Under the pieces are notes generated by a model. It had not been told where the DNA came from. It made no database searches and worked only from the letters and a program-made list of their open reading frames with translations. A stretch of 64,000 bases of DNA, taken from positions 37,576,640 to 37,640,639 of the forward strand of contig NC_081411.1 in NCBI RefSeq assembly GCF_030272615.1. Reading direction: 5' to 3'. The DNA is from Cryptomeria japonica (taxonomy: Eukaryota; Streptophyta; Pinopsida; Cupressales; Cupressaceae). Position numbers and translations under genes: made by a program. Shown piece by piece: positions 36,060 through 47,015 of this stretch. Every line of letters starts with the position of its first letter. Position 1 is the first letter of the stretch.

Positions 36060-37190
36060 GGAATATCTGTTTTATTTTGGTTTTTTCCCTTTTTCCCAAT
36101 TTTAATGCATTGGAATTCAATTTATATTATCTATATTAGTTTATATGCAATTATCATCTGTACCCATGTTAACCAGTGCAACATACCAGCTGTTCACATG
36201 TTCTCTCTTTTCAAAAAAGTCAACAAAGTTTAAAAATTATATTTAATAATAAAAATGTAAATTGCAACTAATCATATCCATCTCACATATTTTGTTATCT
36301 AAAATCTGGTAGAAGAGAAACAAAATCTTTTTAGTTGCATACGTAAAGGAGCTCCCAGAATTTTTTATAGAGAAAAGTGGTCGATTTAAATAAAAAGAAA
36401 TCACAGGAAAGGGAAGGCGAAATAAAAGTTCTCAGGTCGCGTAAGGAAAAAGAAGAGAATGCAATCAAATCATAGAAGTGGAAAAGATATCATGGCTAGA
36501 AACCCACAGCAATAAGAATAAGGAAATATGCAGCTAAGCATTAGAGAGATTGCAAATTTTAAAGAACAAAGACCACCTAGGAGATCAACAGTTCTATTGA
36601 GGCCACAAGTGCGCAGTCATAATTAGAAAATATTAATTGCGTGGGGTGCGTCACCATTTTTGTCAAGGATTCCAAGATTGAATTAACTTGTCGTAAACAT
36701 CTTATAACTTTCCAGTTGCTAGATGGATTCCAATTGCTAGATGCAGTCAAATGTAGTCTAATTATCATGTGGTAGTTTGGAATTAAATCAAGGGATTTAC
36801 AAAAGATTCATTTCATAAAATGAAAATTCATGGAGGTCTAGAATTGCGAGCATAGTAGTCTAGCAATGACACAAAGTCTGCAAGCCAACAACACAATGAA
36901 GCCCTTCATGAAGTATTTTTTGCCACCCAATATGGGGGCATGTGTCTATAGGTTGAAACCAAGGACTCAAGGTTATCCATTTCGCCAAATTCGCTCGGGG
37001 CATGATCCCAGCCTCATCCCTTATGATGTTGAAGCCTTTGCACCCGACAAGACTTGTCTGATTTGGAGCCATTCAACTTCACTAGTAGACCAAGAGCTCA
37101 TTGACACTAATTACAAGTTTAAGGTATAGTGTTGAATTGATTTTTTTGGTGGTCGTATACACAAATATTTTGTTAAGAAATAAAATCAAT
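36060..37190. other. Upstream region of the dehydrogenase; no further gene
   Basis: It contains one 87-codon + strand ORF at 36866-37129 (GYPFRQIRSGHDPSLIPYD...) that I do not recognise and treat as uncertain. The rest is AT-rich with no features. Confidence 0.4.
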
Positions 37191-37199
37191 CTTTGTATG

Positions 37200-38560
37200 C
37201 AATTGCATTTTTGAAAAAAGAGGTCACAATAATCCTTCTAAAATCACAATAGATAAGTAAATCATCACAAAGGATGAGGAAAATGATCCTCAAGGATCAC
37301 AGATTTTGAAGAGCTTAAAGATCACAAGAAAATAGACAGTTTGAGAATAAATCTGAATGCAAATAAAGACAAGTCAAAAGAGGTTGTAGCTTTAGAAGAA
37401 AACTTATTGGTGGCTATTATTAGCACTTGATCAAAGAACAAAGCTTATTATAATTTTTCATCAAGTGTTTGCAAAATTTGATAAAGTTTGTAGTATTTGT
37501 TAAATCTTACATTTGTTGCTCATTTCAAATCATATAACAGTGAAGGTATGCAAAGACATCGAAATCAATTATCATCAAGTATTATATAGTTGGTTTCTAT
37601 TTAATTATTTAAGGAAACTATTTGTTCCAATGGAAGAGAGAGGTAGATGAGGGAAAAAATAAATTGAAAATTTAATGTGTGAAACAAAATAGTTTGAATT
37701 AAAATTTGGAGAAAATTAAAAAGAAAAAAGTAATTAAAAAAGAAAAATACCTCACAAAAGAATAAAATATTAAAATCAAAATAAGAGAATGATTTGGTAA
37801 ACCAATTGCTTGAAGCGTGTCAATAAGAAATTACTGCCTAAACTCTAAAACCATTTGCATTTGCTTAACTTTGGCATTTCTAAGGCCTTTGTTAAGGCTT
37901 ATACCTTAGAGGTTGATATTCTATTAGGTTTGCTTCATATAATAGATTTATTAGATTATTTTCTTTTTCAATTTTGATATTTTTTCCTTTCAATTGAAAT
38001 ATTTATCTTTTCCAATACTTTAATTTAACTTTTCATTTTTTTTAATTCTTTTTTCATTATACATTTTCACATATTCAATTTTTTTTCTCTATTTTCTACT
38101 TACCTTTCCCATTGGAACAAATAGTTGAATTGTTATAAAATTAGAAAAGAACTCAATATGTAGTAATGACAATTGTTTTCAATGCCTTCATACAACTTCA
38201 CTCTTCCATAATTTGAAATGATTTACCACTAACATCATACCTTTTCAAGGGTAAGCTTCAAAAAAGACTACAACCTTCATCAAATGTTATAAACATTTTA
38301 TTAAAATTATGATCACCTTTGTTCTTCAATCAAGTGCCAATAATAGTCATATATAGGCTTTCTTTGAAAGCTACAATCTCTTCCCACTTGTATTTCTTCA
38401 CATGCATTTTTTCTTATCAAAATGATATTTATCTTGCAATCATTAAGATCTTGAAAAAAAATTATCCTTGGCAATCATTTTCCTTGTCCTTATTCAACTA
38501 GCTTATCTCTTATGGTTTAAAATTATTATGACTCCATCTTTTAAAAAGTAAACTAAAATA
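37200..38560. repeat. Long imperfect inverted repeat (about 1.35 kb)
   Basis: The left arm (about 37200-37850) is the diverged reverse complement of the right arm (about 37900-38560). A clear anchor is CTATTTGTTCCAATGG at 37619 against CCATTGGAACAAATAG at 38109. Further matches include CACTTGATCAAAGAACAAAG against CTTTGTTCTTCAATCAAGTG and AAAATGATCCTCAAGGAT against ATCCTTGGCAATCATTTT. The loop is short. AT-rich, with no coding sequence. It may be a MITE-like foldback element or an old inverted duplication. I could not define target duplications. Confidence 0.75.
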
Positions 38561-38863
38561 AGAAAGATAATGATTTGACTGCATTCTCTTCTTTCAACTT
38601 AAACAACCTAAGAATTTTGAAGATAATCATTTGACACTTGAAGTGTTGGAATATAATAAAAATATATATAATATAGTAATGGGAAAATCAATAAAAGGAA
38701 AAATACTTACATGCATAATTGTAGCTTGTTCATTTTGACCTCAAATTTGACCCTACCAGCTATCAATATGGTTTGTTACATTAGCTACTTGCATACTTTA
38801 GAGATATGACATGTTGTAGTTGATTGATTGACACTATTTAAAATGAGTAAACTTATTTGTAAG

Positions 38864-39603
38864 TGTATACGGTAAAAATGGATGACAACAACAATATTGA
38901 AAGACTAAATGAATTCAACCACCAAACCCTAGCCTAACAACAACAAAGATCCACCATAACATATGAAGATTACCTAAGACAATGCAAATCAAATGAAATC
39001 ACAAAGATTATACCATCACATGTCCAATAGGGTTTGAATCTCCATTCTTCCTATCTCCATTGATATTGCTTGATATATTTGCTCTCAGATTTTATATGTG
39101 CACAAGAGCTCAACAAAGAATAGAAATATGGTTGCAAGTAGGATCACATATGAAAGTTCAAGAACGTAGTCAGGGCTGAATGCATAGTGAGGGTTTGATA
39201 ATGAAGGAAGAAACTCCTTATATAGAAGACACTATAAGAAATGGAGGGATAAGATTGAGAGGTGTAAAAAGAGGTCAGCTATGATTAGAGGGTAGGTAAA
39301 AGAAATAATAAAATAATGAGAGGGTAGGTAGTGTAGGAATTAAGAGATAAATGACATGTGTCATGAGTAGAAAAGGCTAATGAATTAATTAATTAAATAA
39401 AGATTTATTTAATTAATAGAGGAAGTGGGATCAATTAAATAAATAAGATATTTATTTAATTTAAGAGAAAATGATAATTTAAATAAATAAATGAATTTAT
39501 TTAAATGAGAAATAAGGCTAGAAGAGGATAAATGAATTAATTAAATAAATAAAATAAATAAAGATATTTATTTAATTAGACATGACAATTTTAGGTGTCT
39601 ACA
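38864..39603 (-). repeat. Tat2 3' LTR
   Basis: It is 740 bp, TGTATACGG...GTCTACA on the + strand, the partner of 62513-63242. AT-rich AATTAATTAAATAAATA runs lie near its right end. Confidence 0.93.
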
Positions 39604-39617
39604 TTTTGCCCCTCTTT
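39604..39617 (-). other. Tat2 polypurine tract
   Basis: The minus strand reads AAAGAGGGGCAAAA directly against the 3' LTR. It is nearly the same as the Tat1 tract, which supports a shared lineage. Confidence 0.88.
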
Positions 39618-40119
39618 GAGACAATGCAACTTTTCACGTTGTTTCAAAGAAGATAATATGAACTGATACAAAGTTGTCCCAAGATGGGAATGATATGCCC
39701 CCTTGAGAGATTGGATGAAAATGTCTGAAAAGATCACAGACAATCTCTCGATAAGAAAGGAAGGCTAGAATGGACTGACTGGATAGAGTGACAGAGTCAC
39801 GGGATAAAGAAGACTGCCTCAGGAAATGAGGGCTAGGGCAGTCTATAAAATAGACCATGAGAGGAAAACATCCTCATTGTCATCCACACATCCAAGAGAT
39901 CAGATTACAGAGAGAGAATAGAGCAATAGCAGTCAGTAGCGATGGCATTGGTGCATAGATTCGATCGCATTCACGGATTTCAGAGGCCAACAGATGCAGG
40001 ACAGCTGGTGAGTACCACAAAACCTCTTTGTACTTTGTCGCATTAATTCTTGTCATAAATGCATGCTAGGTAGTGCAATAAATGTGCTTTAGGATAATGT
40101 CAAAAATATGTAGGCGTGT

Positions 40120-40390
40120 TTGCATTGGTGCCAGGCACGTCTAGGTTGGCTAGGCGCGTCTGCGTTGGTGCCAGGTGCATCTATGCTGGGAAAAACGATT
40201 GTGCCAAATGTGAGCATGTCTACGTTGTGCAGGCATGTTTGTGAAATGCGGGCATGTCTGTGTAGGATAGGTGCGTCTGTGCAGAATAGAGGCACGTCTA
40301 TGTATTTCAGGCGCATCTGTGCATAGTAGGTGTGTTTGTGTAGTCTGTAAGCGCGTTTATGTCATGAAGGCACGTTTATGTCTTCAAGGT
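40120..40390 (+). repeat. Minisatellite of GCGTCTGTG-type units, 3' side of Tat2
   Basis: At least ten degenerate units of about 20-25 bp, each with a (C/G)(A/G)(C/T)GTCTNTG or GTTTNTG core, for example near 40135, 40155, 40210, 40250, 40270 and 40312. The same motif occurs in reverse orientation at the 5' end of Tat2 (60740-60960, 62160-62400). Confidence 0.82.
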
Positions 40391-40591
40391 CAAATAAGTA
40401 GTTCTGTGATGAACATACACTGTCGATTGGATAAGCTGCTGAAAGGATACACTCAAGTAGGTTCTCTAGGGAAGACTAGGATAGCAGATAGGGCTATGAT
40501 TGAAAATTTTGTGATAGAAAGTATGTTGCCAATTAGAAAACTACTCAAGAGGATATACTCAAGCATAGCCCTAGGATAAGATAGATTGAGG

Positions 40592-40860
40592 CACTTTGTG
40601 ATGAACAGGGAGTAACAAGACATAGTACTTTGTGATGAACAAGGAGTACCAATAGGAGCAACACTTTGTGATGAACAGGGAGTGCAAAATACGTAGTAGT
40701 TTGTGATGAACAGGGAGTACCACTAGGAGCAGAAGCAACACTTTGTGATGAACAGTGAGTGTCACTGGGATAGATAAAAAGACTTTGTGATGAACAGTGA
40801 GTGTCACTGGGATAGATAGCAAGACTTTGTGATGAACAGTGAGTGTCACTTTGACTGACA
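40592..40860 (+). repeat. Seven-copy repeat with a CTTTGTGATGAACAGNGAGT core
   Basis: Copies start at about 40592, 40627, 40662, 40698, 40739, 40781 and 40823, with a period of 35-43 bp. The last three are nearly identical over 42 bp. A lone CTTTGTGATGAAC occurs in the Tat2 5' leader at 61365. Confidence 0.93.
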
Positions 40861-40894
40861 TGATTGATTTGCTTGACTGCGGGAGTATTTGCCT

Positions 40895-42808
40895 ATGCTA
40901 GAGTCATAGGAGAGATCCCCATCGAATCAAAGGTTACGACCAGAGCTAACATTCGAGGATAGGGCTGCTATTGAGGTTATGGGTCTTAGATATATTATGT
41001 ATGTGCCTAAGTTTCAAGCGAACATGGGGTTGTTGATTTCTTTAGCTGAGAGATGACACTCTGAGACATGCACATTCCATTTGTCGATGGGTGAGATGAC
41101 AGTCACCTTAGAGGATGTATACAGGATACTGAGGATACCGATCGATGGGGAGCTGATACCCTACGATCGAGATGGAGACAGGGAGGCATTGAGATGAGTG
41201 TTCCAGGATTCAGGACTGGAGATGAGGGCTGGACATGTGGCATGGGACACAATGACAGTGACAGGATTAGCACTACCAGCAATGTTAGGAGGAGTGATCA
41301 GTGGGTTCTTGTGTTCGGATAGGGCGACACAAGGATTAGCTGTGGGCTAGGGGAGCACCTTGGAGACACTGGTTACATAGCATACCAGATATGCCTGGGT
41401 ACCGTGCATGTTGACACACTTATACTATGAGCTTCATCAATTTGTTTATCGTGGATCTGTAGGATTGGGCTGCGAAGTTACATTGTTGTAGGTTTGGGCA
41501 TATGAGCATCTACCAGTCACACGACCGATACATTTCAGAGGCAGGGGTCATGAACGCAGTTTTATTTATTTATATGATATGATTACCTCATAGCCATGGA
41601 TTGGCAAGTTGGAGCACTGGCATCGAGTGATCAATGAGATTGACACTATGATATGGAGGCTATACCGCGAGTGTGAGTAGTGGGAGGATGACGTAGTGGA
41701 TCTTACATACACATTCAGGAGCAGATATCTGATTGGGCGGATGCCCTATGTACTGGAGAGGCAGTTAGTGGAGAGGGTATGCAGGTAGTTTGGCAGGATC
41801 CAGCGGATGCTATGGGGTTCTGGTATGTATGCGCGGACAGTATGAGATCAGACACACTTTGGGCCATTGTTAGCATATGATCGGGCCGTGATGTAGCTGG
41901 TAGAGATGGTACCCATGCCATGGGATATGTGGCCTGAGATTGAGGATGCAGGGATGGATGCAAAGTATACTGCATATTCGGTAGAGCATCCATTTCCATG
42001 CCTGACAGATCTAGGTGAGCAGATAGATGGAGATGGTGGAGGGAATGAGGATGATGATGGAGATGGTGGGGGTAGAGGCTGATAGAGGAGGCGAGGTGCA
42101 GTTGGAGAGAGGAGGGTGGCTCCATGAAGAGAGGGTGAGGAGGAGAGACAGGCTCGGGTGATGAGGGGTCACGGTGGATTGCCATTACAGGTGCTAGTAG
42201 CACAGGGTCCTAGATAGGTGCAGGGACAGGAACATAGGCAGGTACAGGTATAGGCAGAGGCACAGGCACAGACACAACCACCAGTACAGGGGGAGTCACA
42301 GGCACAGGGGGTCGAGGAGAAGGAGGAGGATGAGCTATTAGAGCCGAGGGAGATCTGCCAGGGATAGGTAGATCAGATCTAGGATCTGGAGAGGAAGACA
42401 ACTAGGCTCAAGAGATAGATGAGGGATACTGAGCAGGAGCAGGATCAAGCCATTCAGCGCTACACTAAGGCTGAGACAACACTGAAGGCTAGGAGGCAAG
42501 CGACAGAGGACACAGGGGTTGGATACGCCAATGTTCAATGGGCAAGGGAGGAGATAGGTTATTAGTGAAACCTATACTATGGGGAAATGCCACCAGAGCA
42601 ACGGGTGAGGAGCTTCTGCAGACCATCATGGACAGCGATGGCTACTGGAGGGAGGTAGAGGAGACAAGCATCCAGCAGTGTAGTTATGGGTCCTCCACCA
42701 CCACTAGATAGAGGGGACAAGAGAGATGATCCTGGAGCGGGTCCTTCTAGGGCTCAGATTCCATTGAGGCCAAGTGGCTCTGAGGGAGGGAGTTCATCAT
42801 GGCTTTAG
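40895..42808 (+). pseudogene. Plant mobile domain (PMD) protein, antisense ORF in Tat2
   Basis: One + strand frame, 40895-42808, can be read for about 637 codons with no net frameshift. It opens with LRPELTFEDRAAIEVMGLRY and FQANMGLLISLAER, then TCTFHLSMGEMTVTLEDVYRIL and IDGELI, the hallmark start of plant mobile domain proteins (aminotransferase-like PMD, PF10536). Later come YAWVPCMLTHLYYELH, RCEW-like sequence and an acidic, Gln- and Pro-rich C-terminal tail ending PPPPLDR...GPSR. About 21 in-frame stops interrupt it, all TAG or TGA and none TAA. PMD proteins are known both as host silencing factors and inside retroelements. Here it is antisense to gag-pol, in the 3' region where Tat-lineage elements are known to carry extra ORFs. 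It is not expressible now. Short Pro-rich minus-strand ORFs in this span are shadows. Confidence 0.85.
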
Positions 42809-44400
42809 AGGGCTCCATATGTATCAGTTTTGTACCATTTTGTATGATGATGTAGATACCTTCGGGTGATTGTAGCCATATGATTTTGACATCATTGTAT
42901 CATGACACTTTCGATTATATATATATATGAGATGATTCATCTTTGTGGCAGCTATATGTGTGTGTACCTATGTGATGCTTTTATATGTTTTATGTGATGC
43001 TTATGATATGGATGCAAATATGTATATGATGAAATGCAAATGAATATGATAATGCAAATGATTATTTACATGATGAAAATGTAAAATGTGCTATCATGTG
43101 TTGTGTGCAGGATGTGATGCAATTGTAATTGTGATATCTATATGTATGGAGATGATGAGATATGCTAACCTATGATGATGCGAGTGCAACTACATGAAAT
43201 GCAAATATTTTTGGTGTGTCATTGTACTCAATCATGTGATAATGGGCTACACAGACTTGGGAAGGATGATGAAAATCAATCAAGAATGGGGGATGAAAGA
43301 TAGAAGATATGAAAGTGAAAGAGCCTCTTGTGCATTATCATCATTTAGCTTTATTATGGCAAAATAGGTTATGACAATCTAGGCATATGTTCGACCTAGA
43401 AAGTCATTGTACCTGTCTACATGGAGATAAGATAGTCTCAAACAAGGAATGCCCCAGTTCATACTAGACTCACAGTGTCCTCATATCCTTGGAAAAGTCA
43501 TAGCATTACTAAGAGAAAATCCATAGACAGCAAACAAAAATAGGTGACAATACCCCATCCTCGCCTTTCTAGTCAAAGATATCCTGGAGATAAAATCACT
43601 AGTCAGAGACATCCTAGAAAATCTAAAAGACATGTCACCAAAAGATAAAATAAAAAATTAAACCAAGAGTCGACACCAACATCCATTGTAGTCCTCAAGT
43701 TTAGTGTGTCTTGTCACTTGTATAAGTCTATTTGATTATGGTCACAATGTTTACTTTCACAAAGGGGATAGATAGTACCGAACCATAATGTTGTCTGAGT
43801 TTGTTGAAAAATTTGATTTGTTGAAGCCCATTGTTACTGTTGTGTCTCATCTGAAACTGACTGAATCCATGAAACTGACACTTTATTGCAGAGAAAGAGA
43901 AACTTTATTATGGATCTATGATGCAAATGCTGCTTTATTGTGGATTGTGCGTGGATAGACTGAAGAAAAGTGAAAGAAATTGTACTCCTCAAAATATGTG
44001 ATGCTCTCAGTTCCACACCCATCACTGGATGTAGGATTTGCCTTAGCCACAGATAGGAGCTGATTTATTATGGATGGAAAGAGGGGAAAAGGGAGGTTTA
44101 TTATGAAATGAATAGGATGTGAGTGTGTGCAAAGTGAAGGATGAAAATGAATCCTGAAGGAGGGAGGAGCAATGTCTCTACACATGGCACTTGTGACCCA
44201 GTTTTCACCATGGTACTTGCCCAGGGCACCACCGAAGTGGTTTTCACCTTTGGATGAAATGTTTTTCTTTATGTTTTTTGGATTTTTCAATTTTTTTGTG
44301 TCACAAGGCACCTGTTTGCCAAGTTTTCACCAAGTAACGATTTTTGTTATGTTTATGTTTTTTTTGTATTTTTGAATGTGTTTTGATTTTTTTGTATTTT
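42809..44400. other. Tat2 3' UTR, non-coding
   Basis: It holds an ATGCAAATGAATATGA-type low-complexity stretch (about 43010-43100). A pair of GTTTTCACC phrases (44200-44335) is shared with Tat1. No gene is supportable. Confidence 0.55.
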
Positions 44401-44419
44401 TGAATTAGGATACTCTAAA

Positions 44420-44755
44420 TATCTATGTGTAAAACCTGCGAAGGTGCATGTTGTTGATAGGATCCTCCAAAGGTTCCCCATTTGAAGTTGAGAGCTGATA
44501 TGCACCGGATCCATAGGTTGTTGTAATGATGTAACGACCAAGCTAGTTTGGTTTGAACTTTCCCTTCTTCTCTCTATCTTGCTGATTCTTAGGATTTTCC
44601 TTGAGAACTAAGTCACCCACCTCAAATGTACGAGGCTTGACTTTATGATTGTAGTTGCATTGTTCTTTGACTAGATGATGTGTAGCTCGAGTGACTATCC
44701 TCCTTGATGAAGGAATTGAGATAGAATTACTAGTGTGTGGACTACACAGTCCCAT
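44420..44755 (-). pseudogene. Tat2 integrase C-terminal remnant
   Basis: The minus strand reads VKPRTFEVGDLVLKENPKNQQ, then KGKFKPN, a stop, and RYIITTTYGSGAYQLSTSNGE, the GPY/F-type C-terminal end of Tat integrases. The same sequence follows the core in Tat1 (about 12570-12420). Nothing of the catalytic core precedes it. Within about 100 bp upstream the sequence is that of the post-protease linker, so a deletion has joined the two. Confidence 0.8.
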
Positions 44756-44827
44756 ATGCGTGTCACCTAAAGAAGTTTGGGCATCCCTAATAACAAAGTC
44801 CCTTGAGGAAGCTCCATTAAAGGTCCA

Positions 44828-45634
44828 TCATGTGTCACCAGAAGGGAATGGATGTGTGGAACAAGTGGATGAGTGATGAAAGCTTATGATTGTGAAAATA
44901 AGTGAAAGTAGGATAGCATGATGGAGACTTAGGATCAACAAGTATTCTTTTTCACTTGAAATTTTAGAATTTTTGCCCCTAGTTATTTTGGTATTAGGGG
45001 AGATCATCTCTTGTTCTTTTTCTTTCATAGGATTTTTATCCTTGACTTTGATTTTTGCAGAGTCCAATAGCTTTTGATTTTGATTTGGACTAAAGGACTT
45101 TTCTTTATTTTGAACTTTTAGATTTTTCTTTTCATGGCTTGATTTTTCATACCCAATGAGTAAGGGGTTTTGTAATTCTTGTTGATCCAAGTTTGGGAGA
45201 TGAGTGAAAATGGAATGAGTGGATGATATGGTAAGGCTATGTGAGTTCTCAAGAGGGTTGGCGATACACTCAATAGATTCTTTGCTAGAACCACTCTTAG
45301 GACTATTGATATCAAGAGTTGCTTGCACCACTAGAGGAGATTTGCATTCAGACTTAGTAGCCACAACACTAGGTGGTTCACACCTAATTCCTGGGTATTG
45401 CAAGTTGTTTGTAGGTTGTTCTTGTTGACTAAATACTTTAGGAGATAGAGCGAGTTGATCAACATGAAAGATATACTCACCACATCCAAGGTCTTTAATC
45501 TTGAACTTTTCTTTGATCTCTGCTTGTTTTGATGTAGAAGCTTTCAAGGATTCTGGATCCACATATGCTGAAGATGGAATAGCCTTTCGATTGACTGTAT
45601 TGTTATTTTTGATGTAGGTCACAGATTGTTGCAA
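44828..45634 (-). pseudogene. Tat2 post-protease linker ORF
   Basis: A 268-codon open frame rich in Ser, Lys and Asn, with FKIKDLGCGEYIFHVDQLALSP near its start and no known domain. It follows the left protease copy and leads into the integrase remnant, as the Tat1 spacer leads into RT. It is probably an unstructured polyprotein linker, whose C-terminal part crosses the deletion scar. Confidence 0.55.
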
Positions 45635-46032
45635 TACATGAATGGATTTGGGTCAGCTTTGACGGTCACTTCAACTCCATTATGTGGAAACTTGATACAT
45701 TGATGATATGTAGATGGGACTGCGCTCATCTCATGAATCCATGGACATCCCAAGAATATATTGTATGTGAGATCTAGGTCTAGGAATTTACAAACCACAT
45801 CCTTTGTAACTGGTCCAACTCTGAGAGGCAAGGTGACCTTGCCTTTGGATGAACGCTCCTCATCATCATATGCCTTGATGGTAATTTTGTTTGTAGAATT
45901 CACAGCTTTATAAGAATATCCAAATTATTTAATAGTGCTCAAAGTACAAATGTTTGGACCTTCTCCTCCATCCATCAGGACTCGTTTTATTTGATGTTTG
46001 TGTATGAAGGCTTCAATTTGTTGTGGTGCATT
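45461..46032 (-). repeat. Flank copy B: left copy of the duplicated Tat2 protease segment
   Basis: These 572 bp match 57170-57742 (copy B') in the same orientation with few differences: about 8 in the first 240 bp. It contains protease sequence ITIKAYDDEERSSKG, YNIFLGCPWIHEM and STYHQCIKFP (ORF 45903-45619). It ends exactly at copia LTR1. Confidence 0.93.
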
Positions 46033-46926
46033 TGTAAGAAAGTTAAGTAGCGGAAACAACTTCCTACACTAACCTTGAGAGGAGGGTAATGCAAATTTTT
46101 TTTAGATCATTACAATAGTTACAAAATATAGAAATAGATATAATAGCATTCATACCACAACACAGTGATTTACATGGAGAAAACCCTTTCGGGAGAAAAA
46201 CCCCACACTCCAAAAGCAGCTCAATATTTTATTTAACAATTAAAAATAGATTACAACATACTTGCAGAGTAAACTCTTTGCAGGAGTACCACTAATCAAA
46301 GATTCAGAGGCAACTCAATAGCCATAAGACTCTTACACCCAACCTCTATCTCACACACCTCATAAATAGGAGATACAATACAAGAAACCGTCAAACGGTA
46401 TTATAAAACCATGGGCTAAAACCATCCAATAAGGTGTAGCCGACCTTATCTCCCTTCTAGATGCCCTATGACATGTTAAAGCACACATCAACATGTGTCG
46501 CTCCCTTTTACAGCTCATTTATGTATCCGATACAAATTATTTTTCCTATTTCAGGAGTACAAACTTCCGGAGGCCATAACTTGAGAACCGGGTGTCCGAT
46601 TGACGAACCATTTGAAGCGCCGAAAAGCTCACGAAGTGCTCTATCACCTCGTAACCCGCTGCGCTGGTTAAAGCCACTTTTCATGGTGTTTCGGGGCCTC
46701 TAAAGCCCCCAAAATTAAGTTTAAACATTTTATTGCACCCCTCCAAGATGAAAACTTTAATATCTTCAAAACTAGCTGTGACCTTGCGACACAAATTTAC
46801 CGGAATGCTTATCTAGCCAACCAGAAGCTTTAGGGAGAGTTTCGCACCATTTCGTGCTCAAATGAAAAGTTACTATAAATAGTAACCTCACATAAATGCA
46901 AGGTTGACACACTATTTTTCCCAACA
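46033..46926 (-). repeat. Copia LTR1
   Basis: It is 894 bp, TGTAAGAAAG...CCCAACA on the + strand. The internal PPT follows at 46927-46938 (minus strand AAGTGGGAGATT). Confidence 0.93.
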
Positions 46927-47015
46927 AATCTCCCACTTGTCGAACACCTTGCAGGAGCGGAAGGGAATGTCAACACAATGAATCAATTGCTAGGGGCCAT
47001 AAGGCCTATAGACTC

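Noticed and set aside
36866-37129. An 87-codon + strand ORF as a gene
   Set aside because: There is no recognisable domain or promoter, and it lies in AT-rich intergenic DNA; length is within chance.
40592-40860. A CRISPR-like array (regular repeat with spacers)
   Set aside because: The intervening segments are themselves repeated, the setting is a plant retrotransposon, and no cas-like gene exists.
41715-42538. Pro/Ser/His-rich minus-strand ORFs
   Set aside because: They are antisense shadows of the Gln- and Gly-rich tail of the PMD frame on the + strand.
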